DNA of 6,631 bases from Thermoplasmata archaeon (lineage in GTDB: Archaea > Thermoplasmatota > Thermoplasmata > Thermoplasmatales > Thermoplasmataceae). Below are positions 1-5,116 of this stretch, piece after piece (position 1 is the first letter of the stretch; every line of letters begins with the position of its first letter). The stretch covers positions 1 to 6,631 of the forward strand of contig JAKBQK010000154.1 of the NCBI GenBank assembly GCA_021835265.1, read 5' to 3'. Both the position numbers and the translations under genes were made by a program. The notes beneath the pieces are model-generated. The model was not told where the DNA came from. It did not search any database and saw only the letters and a program-made list of their open reading frames with translations.

Positions 1-1005
1 GATTACTCCCCTCTTGATAAATACTTCTACTATGGCGAACACGGGAATTATAAAGGTGAAAACTGTCCAATCTGCCGGTATGGAATTGAATATAATCTCA
101 TATCCATGACTAATGATTATTGATTCAAATAAATTTACGTGGCTAATTGAATGAATTAACAGGGGAGTAATCTGTAGGCCATGGAAAGTCCCAGCTGAAT
201 ACTCAGAATATATGCCTCCTGAGTTAGATATAAACCCTATTATGTTTGGAATTAGAACATAAGAGTTGGAAAGCAGAATGATTATGAAGCTCAGCGCACC
301 CCTTCTTAAATAATTAAGATTTAATTTAAATTCTCTTGAAAATCTTGTTAGGAAATAGATAAACATTGGTATTACAGCAGATATAAGCCAAATTGGATTC
401 GCATCTCCAAAACTCGTCAGGACACCAAGAAGCAGCATATATTTTAGATAGGATTTGTTTTCCATCGAGGATATAAATAATGATATATATGCAGGAATCA
501 GAGAATAAGAAATTGCACTAGAAATCCCGGGTTCCCCCAACATCCCCTGATTGGTATATGCTAGTAGATAAATCAATGACGCTGTAAAAGATAACATCCT
601 AATCCCGTTTATTGAGGCTTTAGAATCGAATTTGCCGATAATACTTTTAGCTGAAAAATACATAACTGGCCCAGGGAGAAACGCGACGAAAATAGAATAG
701 TAATTAAACACCCATGGCGAATTGAATAGAGTACTAATCAGACTCATAGGTAACCAATTTACTATGGTGGTATTAGGCGGGTTAGGTCCATTGTCCCATG
801 CAAAAAAGGCAAGATTTATTGGTTGATATATGGTAGGTACTATGAATGGAGTTATATCCCTGTAAAAGAAGTAACCTAGAGGTAACCATAAATTGTGCAA
901 GATTATCAATGCCACTATGAAAGGAACCATTACCCCTAAAACAAGGTCTACTTCTTTAGACTTAATCATTCCAAGGCACCTCTCAAGTTGTTTTAATAAT
1001 TCCAT
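1..1005 (-). CDS. Multi-pass membrane protein, possible GT-C glycosyltransferase (C-terminus outside window)
   Basis: An uninterrupted reading frame of 335 codons runs from ATG at 1005 to the left edge with no stop, so the C-terminus is missing. The start is supported by GAGG (1014-1017) eight bases upstream and by an in-frame TAG further upstream. The N-terminus is short and charged (MELLKQLERC). Hydrophobic segments lie at about residues 20-40, 96-118, 136-152, 163-180, 186-202, 204-222, 236-256 and 313-330. After the first segment comes a hydrophilic loop with FFYRDITPF (Arg49, Asp50), WDNGPNPPN and one NTT sequon (78-80). An acidic residue in the first outer loop after TM1 is typical of GT-C glycosyltransferases, which use polyprenyl-phosphate sugars outside the membrane. 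That assignment is inference from topology and neighbours; I do not recognise the family. It could instead be another polytopic membrane protein. It lies downstream of the family 4 glycosyltransferase on the same strand but has its own promoter-like sequence. Confidence 0.85.
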   Translation of the reverse strand, partial: MELLKQLERCLGMIKSKEVDLVLGVMVPFIVALIILHNLWLPLGYFFYRDITPFIVPTIYQPINLAFFAWDNGPNPPNTTIVNWLPMSLISTLFNSPWVFNYYSIFVAFLPGPVMYFSAKSIIGKFDSKASINGIRMLSFTASLIYLLAYTNQGMLGEPGISSAISYSLIPAYISLFISSMENKSYLKYMLLLGVLTSFGDANPIWLISAVIPMFIYFLTRFSREFKLNLNYLRRGALSFIIILLSNSYVLIPNIIGFISNSGGIYSEYSAGTFHGLQITPLLIHSISHVNLFESIIISHGYEIIFNSIPADWTVFTFIIPVFAIVEVFIKRGVI

Positions 1006-1013
1006 GATTTTGT

Positions 1014-1052
1014 CCTCAGGATACAAAATTACATGATGTGACTATATTAAAA
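1014..1052 (-). promoter_or_regulatory. TATA-like box and ribosome binding site for the left-edge membrane protein
   Basis: On the minus strand, TTTTAATATA (1043-1052) is a TATA-like element. At the usual archaeal distance of about 26 bases, transcription would start near 1021, giving a leader of about 15 bases. That leader contains GAGG (1014-1017), eight bases before ATG at 1005. The box lies just past the hairpin terminator of the preceding gene, which suggests separate transcription of this gene. The start site is inferred, not measured. Confidence 0.5.
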
Positions 1053-1064
1053 GTATGGAACACT

Positions 1065-1091
1065 AAAATAAAACTTCCTTTAAAGAAAGTT
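1065..1091 (-). terminator. Hairpin plus T-rich tail after the family 4 glycosyltransferase
   Basis: Read on the minus strand, AACTTTC (1091-1085) pairs with GGAAGTT (1078-1072) across the loop TTTAAA. The stem has seven base pairs including one G-U. It is followed at once by TTATTTT (1071-1065). The structure begins 22 bases after the TGA of the 1114-2220 gene. Archaeal termination depends mainly on the T tract; the hairpin may add RNA 3'-end stability. The TATA-like box of the next gene follows within about 15 bases. Confidence 0.55.
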
Positions 1092-1113
1092 CCCATTGTC
1101 GTAAAATATAATT

Positions 1114-2220
1114 TCATAACATTAAACTATCTCCACTTCTGCTTAAAGACTGCATAGTATTTAAGAAATCATTATAGGAGTTTTCCCATGAAAGGGATTT
1201 AGCCCAGGACAAGGCATTTTTTGATAATGCATTATAAAAAATCTCTTTCTCCATGACTTCAGCGATGGTTTTACTTAAATCATCTATATCACCATTCTTC
1301 ACGAGAATTCCTGTCTTATTGTTGAGGACCGAATCCCTGATCCCAGGTACATCATAAGCAATTACTGGACATCCATAGGCTTGTGGTTCAATTGCGGAAA
1401 ATCCCCAACCTTCCTTTTCTGAAGCGATCACGGCAAGTTTTGAGGACCGATATAATGCCATTTTCTCATTTTCAGTGATGTTTGTTTTAATTTGAACTTT
1501 ATCAGACACACTGAGGGATTTAACTAAATTTTCAAGATCGCTTACCAATCTTTCACTTTCTGGTCGACCAAATAGTATCAGTTTTGATTCAATATTCAAT
1601 TTCGAAAAGGCCCTTATTATGTGGTCTGGTCGTTTCCATGGCCTTAAGGCGCCAGGTGCCAGAATAATATTCTCTTTTATCTCTGGTTCAGCCTTTTCCG
1701 GGATTTCCACACCTAGTCTAGTGCTTTGTATTCTTTTAAATCCTAAATGCTTTAATTCATGTTCAGTGGAATCACTATTCGCAAATGTCACAGTATTTCT
1801 ATAGAGGACGGGCACTAATTTGAATTGAACAAACTCAGCTATAAGAGATAAAGGACCTATTTTACTTTTGATGACTTCTTTTGGAATTATGTGATGGACC
1901 ATTGCAAACTTATTCGAATTTCTTAAGAATGGAGTAAAAAAAGGAATAGCATTTATAGAATCAAAAATCCAATCCGGATTGAGGAAATGTGTTTTGATTA
2001 AGGCTAACAGGTACACAGTAAACCTATTTCCCACCCTTATAATTTGTATATTGTCCAGCTTCTCAAATGTTGTTCCATTCCTGAATTTGCGTGAAATCCA
2101 AAAAACTTCGTAGTTGTTTTTAGCCAATCTTTTGCCCATTTCGTAGCAATACCTTTCTGCCCCTCCAGATGACGGGTTAATTGGATCCATCCAATTTAAT
2201 ATGACAATCCTTCTCCCCAT
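1114..2220 (-). CDS. Glycosyltransferase family 4 (GT-B fold)
   Basis: This 368-residue protein is a typical length for retaining GT4 enzymes, which transfer a sugar from a nucleotide donor to a lipid-linked or other glycan acceptor at the cytosolic membrane face. The N-terminal Rossmann domain opens with RIVILNW and carries the glycine-rich acceptor-side loop GGAERY (19-24), with HH at 109-110. The C-terminal domain begins near residue 184 with ILAPGALRPWKRPDH, where Lys196 is the usual phosphate-contacting lysine. It carries the EX7E donor-binding motif (Glu270-GWGFSAI-Glu278), then GCPVIAYDVPGIRD. No signal peptide or membrane segment is evident. ATG at 2220 is preceded by GGAG (2231-2234) ten bases upstream. 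The gene is divergent from the family 2-like enzyme across an 88-base gap, and a hairpin/T-tract terminator follows. Sugar and acceptor specificity cannot be read from sequence; mannosyl or glucosyl transfer is common in the family. The catalytic motifs are intact. Confidence 0.95.
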   Translation of the reverse strand: MGRRIVILNWMDPINPSSGGAERYCYEMGKRLAKNNYEVFWISRKFRNGTTFEKLDNIQIIRVGNRFTVYLLALIKTHFLNPDWIFDSINAIPFFTPFLRNSNKFAMVHHIIPKEVIKSKIGPLSLIAEFVQFKLVPVLYRNTVTFANSDSTEHELKHLGFKRIQSTRLGVEIPEKAEPEIKENIILAPGALRPWKRPDHIIRAFSKLNIESKLILFGRPESERLVSDLENLVKSLSVSDKVQIKTNITENEKMALYRSSKLAVIASEKEGWGFSAIEPQAYGCPVIAYDVPGIRDSVLNNKTGILVKNGDIDDLSKTIAEVMEKEIFYNALSKNALSWAKSLSWENSYNDFLNTMQSLSRSGDSLML

Positions 2221-2230
2221 TTTTTTATCT

Positions 2231-2234
2231 CTCC
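2231..2234 (-). promoter_or_regulatory. Ribosome binding site (GGAG) of the family 4 glycosyltransferase
   Basis: GGAG on the minus strand sits ten bases before ATG at 2220, with an A-rich spacer. It supports that start and a message with a short leader. Confidence 0.6.
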
Positions 2235-2260
2235 AAAGTGTTGAAATTCAGTTTTGGTTG

Positions 2261-2270
2261 GTTTTAAAAC
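2261..2270. promoter_or_regulatory. Palindromic TATA-like box in the divergent intergenic region
   Basis: GTTTTAAAAC is a perfect 10-base palindrome midway between the divergent genes starting at 2220 and 2309. On the minus strand it predicts transcription starting near 2239, giving a leader of about 19 bases that carries the GGAG site. On the plus strand it predicts a start near 2292, about 17 bases before the TTG codon. It may therefore serve both genes. A TATA-like sequence in AT-rich DNA can arise by chance, so this is moderate evidence. Confidence 0.45.
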
Positions 2271-2283
2271 GTAATTGTTAATA

Positions 2284-2293
2284 GGATATATTT
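2284..2293 (+). promoter_or_regulatory. Alternative TATA-like sequence before the family 2-like glycosyltransferase
   Basis: GGATATATTT resembles an archaeal TATA box on the plus strand. It would place transcription start at about 2314-2316, slightly downstream of the TTG codon at 2309. If this box is the one used, the true start of the gene must lie further in, for example GTG at 2432. Confidence 0.3.
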
Positions 2294-2308
2294 CTTACCT
2301 TCTTAAAA

Positions 2309-3349
2309 TTGCAAGGGAAAAAAGATATCCAAATCTCTGATTTACACTGCAGAACCGATTCCGGAAAACAGGATTTATTTTTTTCACTTGTAGATAATTT
2401 CAATACCCTTTACACCTCAAACAGTGCAGAGGTGGTAGAGAAATTCTACGATGAAGTTGGCTACAGGGATTATTTAGTGGAATGGATGGCTCAAAGACCA
2501 CATGGTATTGATAAAATCATTGAAGTCGAAGGAGATAAATCGATTGTTGTTGTAATACCAACGAGGAATTTTAATGGAAAAAATGCTAGTGTCTGCAGGG
2601 ACGTGATCTTCAAAGGCTATCAAATTATATTTGTTGAAAGCGGTTCGCACAATGACTATTATTTTAATTTTGCACATAATGTGAACGTGGGCTTGAAGCA
2701 AGCGCTAAAATATGAACCTAATTGGATAATTTATTCAAACGACGATATGGTATATATAGACCCTCCAGAGGTTTTAAGGTCTGAGCTGAACAATGTAAAA
2801 AGAGATGCAGACATTGTTTACACTATTCCGCCCGGCAACTACCATTCATATGAAATCAGCATCAACAGATACAACAAATTTGCCAGGTTCCTTTCAGTAT
2901 ATGGTAAAAAGTTCAATTTTTTACTAAGGGGGTATCAAATAAAGATTTTAGAGATCGATTTTAAATTCGGTTCAAATATTGTGTGCGATTCCCGAAAAAC
3001 CTCATTAAGAAAGATTATTTACAATTATATAGGAAATCTGAGAATCACTTCAAGTTTTGGTATCTTTTCACACCGCCTCGTAAAATCTTTGGGAGGGAGC
3101 CTATTTGATGAGGTATTCATAAATGGTTATGAAGACATCGAATTGGGCATAAGGCTAGAGGTAATGGAAGTTAAAAAAGCCTTTATCAACTATAGAATAG
3201 AGGGGCTGATAGGCACTAGTTTAGGAAAACTGGGACGGAGCAAATTAAGGTCTTTTAGAGATATTGCAAATAAAGCTTATTTCAATTACAAACTTGAAAA
3301 AAAAGGGCTCTCGGATGACGATATTACAGAAATTACAGGTACCAAATGA
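2309..3349 (+). CDS. Glycosyltransferase, family 2-like (GT-A fold)
   Basis: This 346-residue protein has the parts of an inverting GT-A enzyme that uses a nucleotide sugar at the cytosolic face. They are IVVVIPTRNFNG (79-90) as the first nucleotide-binding strand, IIFVESGS (106-113), NVNVG (124-128), and SNDDM (143-147) as the DXD-type metal and nucleotide site. FDEVFINGYEDIEL (266-279) follows, where Glu275-Asp276 matches the ED catalytic region. About 78 residues precede the GT domain, and a basic insertion (about 178-245) separates DXD from ED. There are no signal peptide or membrane segments. The start is weak: TTG at 2309 is the only start-type codon in the first 41, has no ribosome binding site, and follows an in-frame TAG at 2282. 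GTG at 2432 (residue 42) is the next candidate. The gene is the only one on this strand, divergent from the family 4 enzyme and convergent with the flippase, 16 bases apart. The transferred sugar is unknown; rhamnosyltransferase-like is possible. Confidence 0.9.
   Translation: MQGKKDIQISDLHCRTDSGKQDLFFSLVDNFNTLYTSNSAEVVEKFYDEVGYRDYLVEWMAQRPHGIDKIIEVEGDKSIVVVIPTRNFNGKNASVCRDVIFKGYQIIFVESGSHNDYYFNFAHNVNVGLKQALKYEPNWIIYSNDDMVYIDPPEVLRSELNNVKRDADIVYTIPPGNYHSYEISINRYNKFARFLSVYGKKFNFLLRGYQIKILEIDFKFGSNIVCDSRKTSLRKIIYNYIGNLRITSSFGIFSHRLVKSLGGSLFDEVFINGYEDIELGIRLEVMEVKKAFINYRIEGLIGTSLGKLGRSKLRSFRDIANKAYFNYKLEKKGLSDDDITEITGTK
3297..3304 (-). terminator. Candidate T8 termination tract for the flippase gene
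   Basis: A run of eight A on the plus strand reads as T8 on the minus strand, 62 bases past the flippase stop codon and inside the 3' end of the convergent glycosyltransferase gene, where it encodes two lysines. Archaeal RNA polymerase terminates at such tracts. If used, the two convergent transcripts would overlap. The run may simply be coding sequence. Confidence 0.3.
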
Positions 3350-3365
3350 AATTATCTTGGAAATC

Positions 3366-4895
3366 TTAATGAAAGAATTTGCCTATGAATGAGAATCTCT
3401 TTGGTAGAAGTGAAACGAGGTACTCATAATTCTCTGAGGCAAATGGTTTCAAAAGTTTGACCGAGCCAACATATACAAAAATACCCACCAATGTGTAGAT
3501 TATTAAAAATAAGGGTCTGAACGGAATCATTTCTTCTATTAGCCTAACCACTAAGAACATAATTGCGGCTGAAATCCAGACTTTTACCAAGCCCTTTGTG
3601 TCTAAGGTGCCCACCCGATATTTCTTCACAAAATACAATAATATGAAAAAGGACGTAATATAGACAGAGGAGAATCCAATAGCGGCTCCAGGCAGTCCAA
3701 AAACCGGGATTAATAATATAGAAATGGTCAGGTTGGAAACAAGCGAAATTATACTCGAATACAAAAACAACCTTGTTTTCCGGATTGATGCAATTACCTG
3801 AATAAAGACATTTTGTGTGATACACATGGCAGTGGACACCATGATTATAATCAATGGCAACGCCCCAGAGGTATATACACTCCCACCAAGCAACAGAAGG
3901 AGATATGGGGCTAGAGATGCTATTCCAATTGCAGCCGGCACATATATAGCTGAAAGAAGTATACTTGAAGCATTCACGGCTTTAGAAATAGCCACTAAGT
4001 CGTTTCTACCATAGAATTCTGACAGCTTTGGCATTAGAATATTGTTAAAAGGCATTCCAATAAATCCAATCGAGGAGGATATCAGCAACGCAAAATTGTA
4101 AATCCCTAAGGCCGAGAGATTAGAAAGGGCTGCAAGAATGAACCTGTCTGCGTATGCAGCTCCAGAGCCAATCATGTTTGAAAACATTATTGGAAGCGAG
4201 TAAAGCAATATCTTGGGCGCCGTAATTGGCGATTTGGATGGGTCTTTCTCCATAGGTAATTTTTTGGTTAGGAAACTGATTATAAGAATTAAATTCAGTA
4301 ACACACCTACAAATATGCCAAAGATCCATCCCATCAATAGAGTGTTGAGAGACCTAATATAAAATACGGCAACCGCACAAGCTATGTAGTATAGAATCCA
4401 GGTAACTACGTTGATAACAGCTGATATCTTGAAGTGCTGCATTCCAAGCATTGTCCCATTTAGAATGTTAAAAATTACGTATCCAAAAAGTACAATGCTT
4501 AGTTCTCTGATATATATTACATATTTAAGTGAGTGGAGAAGAAACAATGAGATATAGGGGCTCATGCCAAGGAGAACGACCATCCCTATGATAGAGCCAA
4601 TGAGTCCATAGCTTATTAGTGTTCTCATGAGTACCTTTAGGCCAAAGAAGTCATTCATCCCAAGGCTGAAGGATGCGAAATGCTGTGCTGCGATCCCGAG
4701 TCCGAATGAAAACACAATTGAAAACATCCCTGTTATTGATATAAATAGGGCAACAGCGCCTACTGTTGAAGTATCCAGCAATCTAACAATAAATAGATAG
4801 AATATAAGTCCTGAGGTAAGTTGGACTCCCGAACTTAAATATTGCAGGAAAGCGTCAGAAACTATAGATCCTTCTTTCCTGCCATTCCTTGCCAT
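3366..4895 (-). CDS. Polysaccharide/oligosaccharide flippase, Wzx-like (MATE/MOP superfamily)
   Basis: This integral membrane protein is expected to move a polyprenyl-linked oligosaccharide from the cytosolic to the outer face. From ATG at 4895 it has 509 residues, near the length of other Wzx-like proteins, with roughly 12-14 hydrophobic segments throughout. Family features include a short basic N-terminus (MARNGRKEG) before TM1, and an early charged-residue region (IVRLLDTSTVGAVALF). Mid-protein ADRFILAALSNLSALGIYNF gives the family's Asp-Arg and Leu-Gly-Ile-Tyr pattern, followed by NNILMPKLSEFYG. Late in the protein is FGLPGAAIGF. An in-frame GTG at 4967 would add 24 residues (beginning MKLFFSLSQC) and has a weak GGTGG upstream. 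I prefer 4895 because a TATA-like sequence lies about 25 bases before it, as for a leaderless message, and none lies at the right distance before the GTG. Neighbouring glycosyltransferases support a glycan rather than a drug or peptide substrate. The exact substrate is not readable. Confidence 0.93.
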   Translation of the reverse strand: MARNGRKEGSIVSDAFLQYLSSGVQLTSGLIFYLFIVRLLDTSTVGAVALFISITGMFSIVFSFGLGIAAQHFASFSLGMNDFFGLKVLMRTLISYGLIGSIIGMVVLLGMSPYISLFLLHSLKYVIYIRELSIVLFGYVIFNILNGTMLGMQHFKISAVINVVTWILYYIACAVAVFYIRSLNTLLMGWIFGIFVGVLLNLILIISFLTKKLPMEKDPSKSPITAPKILLYSLPIMFSNMIGSGAAYADRFILAALSNLSALGIYNFALLISSSIGFIGMPFNNILMPKLSEFYGRNDLVAISKAVNASSILLSAIYVPAAIGIASLAPYLLLLLGGSVYTSGALPLIIIMVSTAMCITQNVFIQVIASIRKTRLFLYSSIISLVSNLTISILLIPVFGLPGAAIGFSSVYITSFFILLYFVKKYRVGTLDTKGLVKVWISAAIMFLVVRLIEEMIPFRPLFLIIYTLVGIFVYVGSVKLLKPFASENYEYLVSLLPKRFSFIGKFFH

Positions 4896-4915
4896 TCTGT
4901 GAAATACAAGATCTC

Positions 4916-4925
4916 GATAAATAAG
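4916..4925 (-). promoter_or_regulatory. TATA-like box supporting a leaderless start at 4895
   Basis: CTTATTTATC on the minus strand is centred about 25 bases upstream of ATG 4895, the spacing expected if transcription begins at or next to the start codon. A second TATA-like sequence, TTTTTTTATAG (minus strand, 4987-4977), would start transcription near 4955. That is also downstream of the competing GTG at 4967 and also compatible with ATG 4895. Confidence 0.4.
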
Positions 4926-4980
4926 ATTTGCCTTAAGGCATTGGCTTAATGAGAAAAACAATTTCACAGCCCACCACTAT

Positions 4981-5004
4981 AAAAAAACATGGAGAAAGCA
5001 TGTT
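4981..5004 (-). terminator. Hairpin followed by a T tract, downstream of the GT-C gene
   Basis: On the minus strand AACATG (5004-4999) pairs perfectly with CATGTT (4991-4986) over a seven-base loop (CTTTCTC). T residues then run on to 4981, overlapping the last two stem bases. It lies 113 bases after the stop codon of the GT-C gene at 5117 and immediately before the flippase promoter region, where it would stop read-through from the right. The six-pair stem is short, so chance is possible. Confidence 0.45.
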
Positions 5005-5038
5005 AGGTGGAGACTGTTGGAGGAGTTCTTGGATAGGT

Positions 5039-5081
5039 TCATGACATTCCTTTTCACTTACTGAGATATTGTATCATGACA
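5039..5081. repeat. Two copies of TCATGACA, 35 bases apart
   Basis: The eight-base word TCATGACA occurs at 5039-5046 and 5074-5081 in the gap between the flippase and the GT-C gene. Each copy contains the palindrome TCATGA. A regulator-binding role is possible, but a repeat this short could be chance. Confidence 0.2.
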
Positions 5082-5102
5082 GATGATTAACCGGTAAAAG
5101 GG

Positions 5103-5108
5103 AAAAAA
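5103..5108 (-). terminator. Candidate T6 tract just after the GT-C stop codon
   Basis: On the minus strand a run of six T begins eight bases after the TAA at 5117-5119, followed by CCCTTTT. Archaeal termination often uses such tracts without a hairpin. It could act together with the hairpin about 100 bases further on. Confidence 0.35.
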
Positions 5109-5116
5109 TGCCTCAG

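Noticed and set aside
1619..1804. 61-codon open frame on the plus strand
   Set aside because: It lies wholly antisense to the family 4 glycosyltransferase, whose motifs are intact, and its translation resembles no protein.
1114..2220. Possible inactivated glycosyltransferase
   Set aside because: The glycine-rich loop, Lys196 and both glutamates of EX7E are present and the length is normal, so there is no sign of decay.
2474..2701. 75-codon open frame on the minus strand
   Set aside because: Antisense to the conserved GT-A core of the family 2-like enzyme; a shadow frame.
3544..3825. 93-codon open frame on the minus strand
   Set aside because: Out of frame within the flippase gene, whose membrane pattern runs unbroken through this stretch.
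3817..4014. 65-codon open frame on the plus strand
   Set aside because: Antisense to the flippase and without its own start signals.
4120..4329. 69-codon open frame on the minus strand
   Set aside because: Another frame inside the flippase gene, overlapping its Asp-Arg membrane region.
4977..5042. 21-codon open frame on the minus strand (MNLSKNSSN...) in the gap between flippase and GT-C gene
   Set aside because: Too short, with only a weak GGAA upstream, and it runs through the hairpin terminator; no support beyond being open.
5000..5044. 14-codon open frame on the plus strand with GGAG upstream
   Set aside because: The GGAG spacing is good, but the product is tiny, no TATA-like sequence lies at a suitable distance, and length alone makes chance likely.
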